Assembly (NCBI GenBank): GCA_035934315.1
Contig: DASYXZ010000297.1
Span: 1-13,760 of the forward strand
Length of the DNA stretch: 13,760 nucleotides
Direction: 5' to 3'
Origin: DASYXZ01 sp035934315
GTDB lineage: Bacteria > Acidobacteriota > Terriglobia > UBA7540
The notes under the pieces were generated by a model. The model did not search any database, was not told the DNA's origin, and worked only from the letters and a program-made list of their open reading frames with translations. This document shows, piece by piece, positions 6,108 to 12,490 of this stretch; position 1 is the stretch's first letter, and every line of letters begins with the position of its first letter. The position numbers and the translations under genes were made by a program.

Positions 6108-7862
6108 ATGACCATCCGCAGCACTATTTTTCGCAAGCTTCTCGCCATCGCCTTCCTGCTGATTACCGTTACGCTTTTGGTGCTCGATTTTTATCTGGGC
6201 CGCTACACGGCCCGGCGTCAGGTGGAAAGCGTCCAACAGCGCCTTGATTCGGAAGCGCTGATTCTCGCGGGCGAACTCAAAACTGTTGCGCCCGACCAGC
6301 TTGCGCAGTGGGCGAATGAGGCTGGAGCGCGCGCGCAAGCCCGTGTTACTGTGATTGACCCGCGCGGCGTGGTTGACGGGGATTCGCAGCACGATTACGA
6401 AACCATGGAGAATCATTCCAACCGCCCTGAGATTCTGGAGGCGCACCGGACCGGGAAAGGGGCCTCAATTCGTCACAGCAGGACTCTTGACCGCGACCTA
6501 TGCTATGTGGCCATCCTCATTAACTACCGCGGGCGGCCGGATTTTGTGCTTCGGCTGGCGCTGCCTTTGGAAGATCTTGACGCCGCCATTGCGGCGGTGC
6601 GCTGGCGGATTCTGGAAGCATCCCTGGCCGCCGCCGTTTTCGCATTGGGGATTGCCTATTTGTTTTCGCTTGCCTTCACGCGCCGCGTGAATCGCCTGCG
6701 AGCCTTTGCGGAAGGCATGGTGGACTCCCGTTTTTCGAAATCACCGTTGCCGGCGGAAGACGATGAACTCGGAGCCCTGGGCCAGTCGCTGAACCGAATG
6801 TCCACCCAGCTTCGCGAGTTGGTGGACCGCTTAAGCCTGGAATCCGCCCGCCGTGAAAGTATTCTGGCCAGCATGGTGGAGGGCGTGCTTGCCGTGGATG
6901 ACGAGATGCGCGTCACCTTCTGCAACCAATCGTTCTCGCGGGCTGTCGATTGCCAGTTCCCGGTCCCGGAACGAATCCCGTTGGTTGATTTGGTCCGGGA
7001 GCCCGAATTATTCGAGATACTTAAGCGCGTTCTGGCCAGCGGCCAATCGCTGAAGCAGCGCGTGCAGCTTTCCGGCCCGGCGAATCGCGCCCTGGAAATT
7101 CAGGCGGCGCCACTCGCTTCACCATCCCGTCCAGGAGTCATCGCCATACTGCATGACATTACTGATTTGGAACGCCTGGAGCGCGTGCGAAAGGATTTTG
7201 TGGCCAACGTTTCGCACGAACTGCGCACGCCGCTCACGGCGATTCGCGGCTACGCGGAAACCCTTCTGGATGGCGCGCTGGAAGACCAGGAAAACAACCG
7301 GCGATTTCTGGAAATCATCAAGGCCCACGCCATTCGATTAAATAATATTTCCGCGGACTTGCTGGTTTTGTCGGAACTCGAAGCCGGCAAGCAACAGGCG
7401 GCGCCGGAAAGTCTGTCTGTTCGCTCCGCGCTTGACGCGGCGCTGCGCACCGTCGAGGCTGAAGCCCGGGTTCGCGGCGTGAGCCTGCGTTGTGGGAAAT
7501 TGGAGGAAGTTGAAGTGATGGGCGACCGCCTGCGCCTGGAGCAAGTGCTGGTTAATCTACTCGACAACGCGGTGAAATTCAATCGGCCGGATGGCGAAGT
7601 TCGTGTTGAGATTGGGCGCACCGAGGATGGACAGGCTCGCATCGTGATTGCCGATACCGGAATAGGAATTCCCTCGGAAGATTTGCCGCGAATTTTTGAA
7701 CGTTTTTATCGCGTGGACAAAACGCGCTCCCGAGAAGTGGGTGGAACCGGTCTGGGTCTCTCCATCGTAAAGCACGTGGTTGAGCGCATGAACGGGACAC
7801 TTAAGGTGGAGAGCCAGTTGGGCAAGGGCTCTTCGTTCACTGTCATTATTCCAGTTGGTTAG
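6108..7862 (+). CDS. phoR: Phosphate-sensing histidine kinase PhoR
   Basis: This 584-residue sensor kinase has TM1 at about 10-30, an extracytoplasmic region of about 135 residues, TM2 at about 168-190, HAMP at about 190-242, and a PAS-like domain at about 248-355. HisKA follows with H370 in 'NVSHELRTPLTAIRGYAETL', then HATPase_c with the N box around N487 ('VNLLDNAVKF'), G1 'DTGIG' (516-520), F box 'IFERFYRVDK' and G2 'GGTGLG' (545-550). The large outside domain resembles Gram-positive PhoR more than E. coli PhoR, which nearly lacks one. In the known pathway PhoR is held inactive by the Pst transporter and PhoU when phosphate is plentiful, and it phosphorylates PhoB in starvation. No strong ribosome site precedes the ATG. 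A 7-bp inverted repeat (AGTTGGT/ACCAACT, 7853-7869) brackets the stop codon. Confidence 0.9.
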   Translation: MTIRSTIFRKLLAIAFLLITVTLLVLDFYLGRYTARRQVESVQQRLDSEALILAGELKTVAPDQLAQWANEAGARAQARVTVIDPRGVVDGDSQHDYETMENHSNRPEILEAHRTGKGASIRHSRTLDRDLCYVAILINYRGRPDFVLRLALPLEDLDAAIAAVRWRILEASLAAAVFALGIAYLFSLAFTRRVNRLRAFAEGMVDSRFSKSPLPAEDDELGALGQSLNRMSTQLRELVDRLSLESARRESILASMVEGVLAVDDEMRVTFCNQSFSRAVDCQFPVPERIPLVDLVREPELFEILKRVLASGQSLKQRVQLSGPANRALEIQAAPLASPSRPGVIAILHDITDLERLERVRKDFVANVSHELRTPLTAIRGYAETLLDGALEDQENNRRFLEIIKAHAIRLNNISADLLVLSELEAGKQQAAPESLSVRSALDAALRTVEAEARVRGVSLRCGKLEEVEVMGDRLRLEQVLVNLLDNAVKFNRPDGEVRVEIGRTEDGQARIVIADTGIGIPSEDLPRIFERFYRVDKTRSREVGGTGLGLSIVKHVVERMNGTLKVESQLGKGSSFTVIIPVG

Positions 7863-7901
7863 ACCAACTTATCATACTCAGCAACCTATACACTCCTCAA
7901 G

Positions 7902-7956
7902 TTTAACCGAAGATTCAAACTGCCCTAATCATAGTTTAACACCATGCAGCCATAGT
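7902..7956 (+). promoter_or_regulatory. Candidate Pho box and -10 upstream of the three small genes
   Basis: Units in 11-bp phase read TTTAACCG (7902), ATTCAAAC (7913, poor), CCTAATCA (7924) and TTTAACAC (7935). Units 1, 3 and 4 resemble the YTTAAYYW direct repeat with 3-bp spacers described for cyanobacterial PhoB homologues (SphR). After the last TTTAAC come exactly 10 bases and then CATAGT (7951-7956), a 4/6 match to TATAAT. That is the Pho-box to -10 spacing known at E. coli phoA. The predicted start of transcription falls close to ATG 7963. Not tested; one of the four units is weak. Confidence 0.45.
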
Positions 7957-7962
7957 GGGCGC

Positions 7963-8220
7963 ATGAGCATCGTCCTGGCCGCGATAACCATGTCCGACCT
8001 CTTAATTGCCATACTTTTGGCGGGGCTAGGGGTGTTCATTTTCGCCTTGGTTCGGCCCAGGAAGCGGAATCCCGAGATGGAATTTTGGTCCGCCTTCGTG
8101 AAGCAATATCGAAGAGAGAAAGGAGCGGGAATCGGCGCCGGGGAAAAGTCCGATAAGACTCAATCCGACGACTCCGTCGGCCCTCCAGGCCCGGGGAGTA
8201 TTGGATTTTCATGTTTATAG
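7963..8220 (+). CDS. Small single-pass membrane protein, function unknown
   Basis: From ATG 7963 the product has 85 residues. 'MSIVLAAITMSDLLIAILLAGLG' and the following 'VFIFALV' form one long hydrophobic segment (about residues 3-29). A basic patch 'RPRKRNPE' follows (positive-inside: N-terminus out, C-terminus in), then a charged tail 'WSAFVKQYRREKG' and a Gly/Pro/Ser-rich end. An alternative start at ATG 7990 would shorten it to 76 residues; neither has a good ribosome site. The open frame back to a TTG at 7855 overlaps phoR and is unlikely. I do not recognise the family; the short N-terminal helix followed by 'VRP' is faintly like KdpF, but not enough to name it. Its position after a possible Pho box and before pst suggests a phosphate-related role (inference). 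Confidence 0.5.
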   Translation: MSIVLAAITMSDLLIAILLAGLGVFIFALVRPRKRNPEMEFWSAFVKQYRREKGAGIGAGEKSDKTQSDDSVGPPGPGSIGFSCL

Positions 8221-8279
8221 ATACGGTAGTTCAAAGCCTTTTGATCGGTCGGATATTTTAAATTGGGGGTTGGATTCCC

Positions 8280-8483
8280 ATGGAAATCAAAGGTCTCATC
8301 GGAGAAACTGCGGGACAGGTCTGGCACTTGCTGGAGACTGACGGTCCGCAGACCTTGCCTCAGCTAAAGAGAAAGTTGGATGGAACAGGTCCGTTCCTGG
8401 ACTTCGCCGTGGGGTGGCTCATTCGGGAAGCGAGGATTGATATCAACGTGGAAAAAAAGACTTACCTCATCCGACTGATATAA
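8280..8483 (+). CDS. DUF2582-type winged helix-turn-helix protein
   Basis: This 67-residue protein matches the pattern I know for PF10771 (DUF2582): 'GETAGQVWHLLETDGPQTLPQLKRKL' (about 8-33), 'FLDFAVGWLIREARIDI' (39-55) and a short beta wing 'VEKKTYLIRLI' at the end. It is therefore a minimal winged helix fold, probably binding DNA or a protein partner. The family has no firmly established function. ATG 8280 is preceded by a G-rich stretch (GGGGGTTGG) about 8 bases upstream that could serve as a weak ribosome site. It lies 59 bp after the small membrane protein gene and 87 bp before the receiver-like gene. Confidence 0.75.
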   Translation: MEIKGLIGETAGQVWHLLETDGPQTLPQLKRKLDGTGPFLDFAVGWLIREARIDINVEKKTYLIRLI

Positions 8484-8570
8484 CCACTTGAGATGCGAGC
8501 GGGACTGGCTGCTCCTTTACTATTACTATAGATATTTCGGGGGAAAAATCTAGGTATTGGAGGAAAGTAT

Positions 8571-9032
8571 ATGAAGGATGACATCCGAGCTCTGTTGTTG
8601 CACTCGTATGAGAGCCCGGTGGCCGCGCTGAAACTCGCACTGGAAAACCACTTTATCTGGACGGAGAGGGCGCGGAGTTGCAAGGAGGCTACCTTAAGCC
8701 TCATTGGCTCGAACCCCCCGCATTTGGTTTTTACTGATACGGATTTACCTGATGGGACATGGTGTGATGTGTTGGATCTCGCAGCCAGAGCATCGCTGCC
8801 GGTCAGCGTAATCGTGGTCTCGCCGGTGGCGGACGTTCCGCTTTACATTGATGTTATGGAGCGGAGGGCGTTTGATTTTATCACCCACTCCTTCACCGCC
8901 GCCGAGCTAACCCACATCCTTCGGTGCGCCGTGGAGAGCGTGAGGAGCCGCCGGGAAGAACTAATGCGCTTGCCGGCCAAGAGCTTGAAGAAGGGTTTTC
9001 GGCCCGACAGGGCCCGCTTAAAGAAGACTTAA
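8571..9032 (+). CDS. Stand-alone degenerate receiver-domain protein
   Basis: The 153-residue product is a CheY-like fold without an output domain. D56 in 'HLVFTDTDLPDG' lines up with the phosphoacceptor, S84 in 'VIVVSPV' with the switch Thr/Ser, and 'MERRAFDFITHSFTAAEL' with the end of the domain. Two hallmarks are missing: the N-terminal acidic pair (here 'ALLLHSYES') and the conserved Lys of the KPF motif (here 'THSF'). So Mg-dependent phosphorylation is doubtful, and this may be a pseudo-receiver used for protein contacts. The basic C-tail 'RLPAKSLKKGFRPDRARLKK' could touch nucleic acid or membrane. ATG 8571 has a strong GGAGGAAAG ribosome site 7-8 bases upstream. Its stop codon lies inside the Pho box of the following pst unit. 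Confidence 0.75.
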   Translation: MKDDIRALLLHSYESPVAALKLALENHFIWTERARSCKEATLSLIGSNPPHLVFTDTDLPDGTWCDVLDLAARASLPVSVIVVSPVADVPLYIDVMERRAFDFITHSFTAAELTHILRCAVESVRSRREELMRLPAKSLKKGFRPDRARLKKT

Positions 9033-9057
9033 CGCTTTTTTAACTTTCTTGTAACAA
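9028..9057 (+). promoter_or_regulatory. Pho box (three 11-bp-phased repeats) of the pst unit
   Basis: Three 8-mers start exactly 11 bp apart: CTTAACGC (9028), TTTAACTT (9039), TGTAACAA (9050). This matches the one-turn direct repeats bound by PhoB-type regulators and is close to the YTTAAYYW form known from cyanobacteria. Possible -10 elements follow at 9066-9071 (CACACT, 10 bp after the last TGTAAC) or within 9072-9079 (GGAAATAT). The ribosome site GGGAGGAAG at 9083-9091 comes next. The box overlaps the TAA of the receiver gene and is the only good regulatory site I see upstream of pstSCAB. Confidence 0.7.
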
Positions 9058-9093
9058 TCCGGCCGCACACTGGAAATATCACGGGAGGAAGAA

Positions 9094-9376
9094 ATGCGAA
9101 ATACTTTGAAGTCGCGCTCATTGTTCATAGCCATTCTTATCGACTTCGTGGCTGGCTTGGCAATGGTTCCTAAGCCCTTCCTGAAGGCGCCGGCGCCCTT
9201 CCCCGACACGCTCCAACTAACGGGCGCCGACGCCGCCCTCCCTTATCCGATATATTCGAAGTGGTGAAAGGGACTGAGAATTTTGGCCCGCGCGACGGGC
9301 CCATGACGGATGGACAGATCAAGGCGTCTGAAAGTCGAAGGAGAGTTCAATTCCCCAAATTCCCAAGGCCTGGCCT
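9094..9376 (+). pseudogene. Decayed second copy of pstS (phosphate-binding protein)
   Basis: ATG 9094 follows a near-perfect ribosome site and opens a 57-codon frame: a basic N-terminus with a hydrophobic stretch ('LFIAILIDFVAGLAMV'), then 'LTGADAALPYPIYSKW', which matches the mature start of PstS ('IVGAGSTFTYPIMSKW' in the intact copy). It stops at TGA 9265-9267. Directly after, in another frame, comes 'VKGTENFGPRDGPMTDGQIK', matching 'VTEGTVDFGATDGPLNDQQI' of PstS. 'RRVQFPKFPRPG' (to about 9376) is a blurred version of 'SNVLHFPTVLGG'. About 26 residues, including the 'SIGSGGG' phosphate loop, are deleted at the junction and the frame is shifted. The rest of the gene is gone. The copy diverges widely from the intact pstS, so it is not an assembly duplicate. 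It keeps the Pho box and ribosome site. Confidence 0.85.
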
Positions 9377-9621
9377 TACGCTCTTTAAGACCAGGAACCA
9401 GCTAGTTAGAGAGGGCGGATTGGCGAAGCGAAGTTGCAGCATAAACTTATTTGGCCGTAAACGAGGGGTTAGAGCATCCGGCTACCGCGCGGAGACTCGT
9501 GATTCCGCCTTGCCACGAGGATTTGGGATTAGGAAATGGAACGCAACGATGGCGCGTGCCTGGAAGAGCAGATTCAGACCTAAAATCAATTTTGAAAATT
9601 CTTGACGCTCAAGGAGGCGAA
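9377..9621 (+). other. Gene-free stretch between the pstS relic and intact pstS
   Basis: I see no further PstS-like peptide in any plus-strand frame, no TTAAC repeat set, no RNA gene and no convincing promoter. The two frames open here read into the relic or into pstS and look non-coding. The strong ribosome site AAGGAGG (9611-9617) at the end belongs to pstS. The stretch is probably the 5' leader of the pstS message when transcribed from the Pho box at 9028. Confidence 0.5.
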
Positions 9622-10647
9622 ATGAGAAAGTACATGCTGGGTTTGGCTCTGTTGGCGGCACTGACGGCGGGCGTGGCCTTGGCGGCCACCTCGATTGTAG
9701 GAGCGGGTTCCACCTTCACCTATCCGATCATGTCGAAATGGACCAATCAGTATTTCAAGTTGCATCCCGACGTGGAGATCAACTACCAGTCTATCGGATC
9801 GGGCGGAGGCATCAAACAAGTGACTGAGGGAACTGTGGATTTTGGCGCCACTGACGGGCCGCTGAACGATCAGCAAATCGCTGAATTCAAGCAGAAGAGG
9901 GGCAGTAATGTGCTCCATTTCCCCACCGTCTTGGGCGGGGTCGTCCCGATCTACAACATCCCCGGCGTTAGCGCCACTTTAAACTTTACGCCGGCCGCCC
10001 TGGCGGGAATTTATCTCGGCCATATCACGCAATGGAACGACCCGGAGATCACCAAACCCAATCCCGGAGTAAACCTTCCCAACCACGACATCGTGGTGAT
10101 GCACCGGTCCGAAGGCAGCGGAACTACCTACTGCTGGGCGGATTTTCTTTCCAAAGTCAGCTCGGAATGGAAGTCGAAGGTGGGAGTGGGAACCGCCATC
10201 TCCTGGCCGGTTGGCTTGGGTGGCAAAGGAAGTGAAGGGGTCACGGGCCTGGTCAAGCAGACTCCTTATTCCATCGGTTACGTTGAGTTGATTTACTCGA
10301 TGCAGAATAAGATCAGTTACGGAAATGTTCAAAACCCATCCGGTAAGTTCATCCACGCTGATTTGGCCAGCGTCACTGAGGCGGCGGCCGGGGCAGTAAA
10401 GACGATGCCCGCCGACTTCAGGGTTTCGATCACCAATTCGCCCGGAGCCACGGCTTATCCCATTTCGACATATACCTGGCTGCTGGTTCCGCAAAAGATA
10501 CCTGATGCGAACAAGAAAAAGATTATTGTAGGCTTCGTGCGTTGGGTGTTAACCGAAGGGCAAAAGGACGCCGCGGGTTTATACTATGCTCCGTTGCCCA
10601 AATCGGTTCAAGCGAAGGAACTGAAGCAACTCTCAACCGTCCAATAA
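9622..10647 (+). CDS. pstS: Phosphate ABC transporter substrate-binding protein PstS
   Basis: The product has 341 residues with a signal peptidase I signal at about 1-22 ('LTAGVALAA') and no lipobox cysteine, hence a soluble periplasmic protein of a diderm. Phosphate-binding elements are all present: 'VGAGSTF' (26-32), 'SIGSGGG' (57-63), 'DFGATDGP' (73-80) and 'HRSEGSGTT' (161-169). By analogy with E. coli PstS, S/T30-31, F32, S60, D78, R162, S166, G167 and T168 would contact phosphate; Glu replaces the Asp two residues after the Arg. ATG 9622 is fixed by AAGGAGG four bases upstream and by the clean signal peptide; the upstream open frame to 9451 is not protein-like. The stop TAA overlaps the pstC ATG by one base. 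Regulation is probably from the Pho box some 570 bp upstream, in front of the broken copy. Confidence 0.95.
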   Translation: MRKYMLGLALLAALTAGVALAATSIVGAGSTFTYPIMSKWTNQYFKLHPDVEINYQSIGSGGGIKQVTEGTVDFGATDGPLNDQQIAEFKQKRGSNVLHFPTVLGGVVPIYNIPGVSATLNFTPAALAGIYLGHITQWNDPEITKPNPGVNLPNHDIVVMHRSEGSGTTYCWADFLSKVSSEWKSKVGVGTAISWPVGLGGKGSEGVTGLVKQTPYSIGYVELIYSMQNKISYGNVQNPSGKFIHADLASVTEAAAGAVKTMPADFRVSITNSPGATAYPISTYTWLLVPQKIPDANKKKIIVGFVRWVLTEGQKDAAGLYYAPLPKSVQAKELKQLSTVQ

Positions 10648-11636
10648 TGGCAATCAGTCCCATTACCGGCGCTTCACGTGCCCTCACGCCACCAGTGAGG
10701 GCACGATCATTTGTGCGCCGGGTGTGGAATTTTGATACGGCCGCGTACCTTCTGACGCTTCTTGCCGCTGCAACGATTTTCCTGATCACGCTTCTGGTTT
10801 TTTACGAACTTTACGTTCAGTCCGCACTTTCCCGGGAAAAGTTCGGATGGAATTTTCTCTTCACCCAGGTCTGGAATCCTATTTCGGATAATTTTGGGGC
10901 TTTACCCTTCATTTACGGGACGGTGGTTACTTCGGCGTTGGGACTGTTCATCGCGATCCCGCAAGGAATAGGGGCAGCGATTTTTCTGGCGGAACTGGCG
11001 CCGCCGCGCGCCTCGGACGCCCTGACGTTCCTTATCGAGCTACTGGCTGCGGTCCCCAGCGTCATTTACGGTCTGCTGGGTATTTTCATATTGGTACCAA
11101 TCCTGGATAACTATGTAGTGCCCGCGCTCAAGGCCTCCCTCGGTTTCTTGCCTTTGTTCCGGGGTGCGTTTTATGGCGTCAGTTTCTTCTCCGCCGGCGT
11201 TGTGCTTTCGATCATGATTGTTCCGTTCATCGTTTCGGTGTCGCGCGAAGTGCTGCTGGCCGTCCCTCTCGAACAGCGCGAAGCGTCCCTGGCGCTGGGG
11301 GCCAGCCGGTGGCAAACCACCTCGCGCGTGGTCGTCCCTTTCGCCCTCAAAGGAATCATCGGTTCGATATTTCTCGCCCTGGCGAGGGCGCTGGGGGAAA
11401 CCATGGCGGTTACCATGGTGATTGGAAATACGCCTCAAATCAAGGTTTCTCTGCTCGCCCCGGGCTACTCGATCGCCGCCATCATCGCCAACGAATTTAC
11501 CGAGGCCACGGGTGATTTGTACACCAGTTCGCTCATTGAGCTCGCGCTCGTTCTTTTCGCCGTAACCTTCATCATCAACGGACTGGCCCGGCTCTTGATT
11601 ATATCCACCACCACCAAGCACGGAGCGCACCCGTGA
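10647..11636 (+). CDS. pstC: Phosphate ABC transporter permease PstC
   Basis: This is a 329-residue inner-membrane permease. After a basic N-terminus, TM1 lies at about 32-53, and further hydrophobic segments at about 90-115, 126-152, 180-200, 236-258 and 295-318. The BPD-permease EAA loop that docks on PstB is 'EASLALGASRWQTTSRVVVP' (212-231). 'GETMAVTMVIGN' (250-261) is typical of PstC. ATG 10647 overlaps the pstS stop (TAATG), indicating translational coupling. The open frame starting at 10542 inside pstS is not a credible N-terminus. A strong hairpin lies in codons 11-20. Its 3' end overlaps pstA by four bases. Confidence 0.95.
   Translation: MAISPITGASRALTPPVRARSFVRRVWNFDTAAYLLTLLAAATIFLITLLVFYELYVQSALSREKFGWNFLFTQVWNPISDNFGALPFIYGTVVTSALGLFIAIPQGIGAAIFLAELAPPRASDALTFLIELLAAVPSVIYGLLGIFILVPILDNYVVPALKASLGFLPLFRGAFYGVSFFSAGVVLSIMIVPFIVSVSREVLLAVPLEQREASLALGASRWQTTSRVVVPFALKGIIGSIFLALARALGETMAVTMVIGNTPQIKVSLLAPGYSIAAIIANEFTEATGDLYTSSLIELALVLFAVTFIINGLARLLIISTTTKHGAHP
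10677..10705 (+). promoter_or_regulatory. Strong RNA hairpin at the pstS/pstC junction
   Basis: CGTGCCCTCAC (10677-10687) and GTGAGGGCACG (10695-10705) are perfect 11-bp complements with a 7-base loop (GCCACCA). The hairpin starts 30 nt after the pstC start codon and has no T-run, so it is not a normal terminator. It could protect the 3' end of a processed pstS mRNA or slow PstC translation, as known for the hairpins between malE and malF. This role is inferred. Confidence 0.6.
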
Positions 11637-12490
11637 ATTTTTTTGAACTGCGGAAAAAGGCCATCAACCTTTTGATGTTCACCCTGACGGGCTTCTGCAC
11701 GCTCTTGACCGCCGGCGTTCTCTTTTTCATCCTGGGGTACCTCGTAGTTCATGGGGCGATCGCCCTGAATTGGTCATTTTTTACCAAGCTGCCCACGCCG
11801 GTGGGCGAAGCCGGAGGCGGAATGGCGAATGCCATCCTGGGCAGCGCCAAAGTGCTTTTCCTGGCAACGCTGATTGGAGTTCCGCTCGGTTTTCTTGGGG
11901 GTGTCTACATCAATGAGTATGCGAGCGGAAGAATGGCATTTGTCATTCGCTACGCCACCGACCTGTTGAACGGCGTCCCTTCCATCGTAATCGGAATTGT
12001 GATTTACATCCTGGTGGTTCATCCCACTCGACAGTTTTCCACCTATTCCGGTGGAATCGCCCTTGGTGTTATGATGATTCCTATTGCAGTTCGCAGCACC
12101 GAGGAATTTCTGCACGCGGTGCCGAATTCCCTGCGCGAGGCGGCGATCGCCCTCGGGGCCAGTAAATGGCTGGCCATCGTAACGGTTGTGATTCCGGCCG
12201 CCATCAAGGGGATTATTACGGGAACCATGCTGGATTTCGCCCGCGTTGCAGGAGAGACGGCGCCGCTTTTATTCACCGCCTTCGGCAATCCTTTTTGGAG
12301 CCCCGGCTGGCAGCAGCCCACCGCGACTCTACCAGTGATGATTTTCAGTTACGCCATTTCGCCTTATGATGACTGGCACCGTCAGGCCTGGGCGGCGGGA
12401 TTTGTCTTGCTCATGCTGGTCCTGGCCCTGAATGTTGTGGCCCGGTTGATTCTTTCCCGTGGTTCGTATATGCCTAAAGGGGTGGTGTGA
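11633..12490 (+). CDS. pstA: Phosphate ABC transporter permease PstA
   Basis: The second permease of the complex has 285 residues. TM segments lie at about 12-38, 68-95, 110-130, 140-158, 187-205 and 253-274. The EAA loop is 'REAAIALGASKWLAIVTVVI' (168-187), and 'ARVAGETAPLLFTAFGN' (203-219) is the conserved PstA segment. It starts with GTG in a GTGA overlap with the pstC stop, the usual sign of coupled translation, and it pairs with PstC to form the phosphate channel. The length is close to that of E. coli PstA. Confidence 0.95.
   Translation: MNFFELRKKAINLLMFTLTGFCTLLTAGVLFFILGYLVVHGAIALNWSFFTKLPTPVGEAGGGMANAILGSAKVLFLATLIGVPLGFLGGVYINEYASGRMAFVIRYATDLLNGVPSIVIGIVIYILVVHPTRQFSTYSGGIALGVMMIPIAVRSTEEFLHAVPNSLREAAIALGASKWLAIVTVVIPAAIKGIITGTMLDFARVAGETAPLLFTAFGNPFWSPGWQQPTATLPVMIFSYAISPYDDWHRQAWAAGFVLLMLVLALNVVARLILSRGSYMPKGVV

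Noticed and set aside
7853..7869. Terminator at the end of phoR (AGTTGGT/ACCAACT around the stop codon)
   Set aside because: The 7-bp stem is A/T-containing with a 3-base loop and no T-run; it could be chance.
8165..8180. CCGACG/CGTCGG hairpin near the end of the small membrane protein gene
   Set aside because: It lies inside coding sequence, has a 6-bp stem and is not followed by a T-run.
9261..9605. Open frame of 114 codons between the receiver gene and pstS
   Set aside because: Its first ~38 codons are the shifted remainder of the pstS relic; the rest is Arg/Lys-rich with no family resemblance and no ribosome site.
9451..9621. N-terminal extension of PstS
   Set aside because: The AAGGAGG site and a clean signal peptide fix the start at 9622; the upstream peptide is not protein-like.
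10542..10646. N-terminal extension of PstC inside pstS
   Set aside because: It would overlap pstS by over 100 bp; the TAATG junction at 10645-10649 is the normal coupled start.
11040..11630. 196-codon minus-strand ORF opposite pstC
   Set aside because: Antisense shadow, highly charged and without family resemblance.
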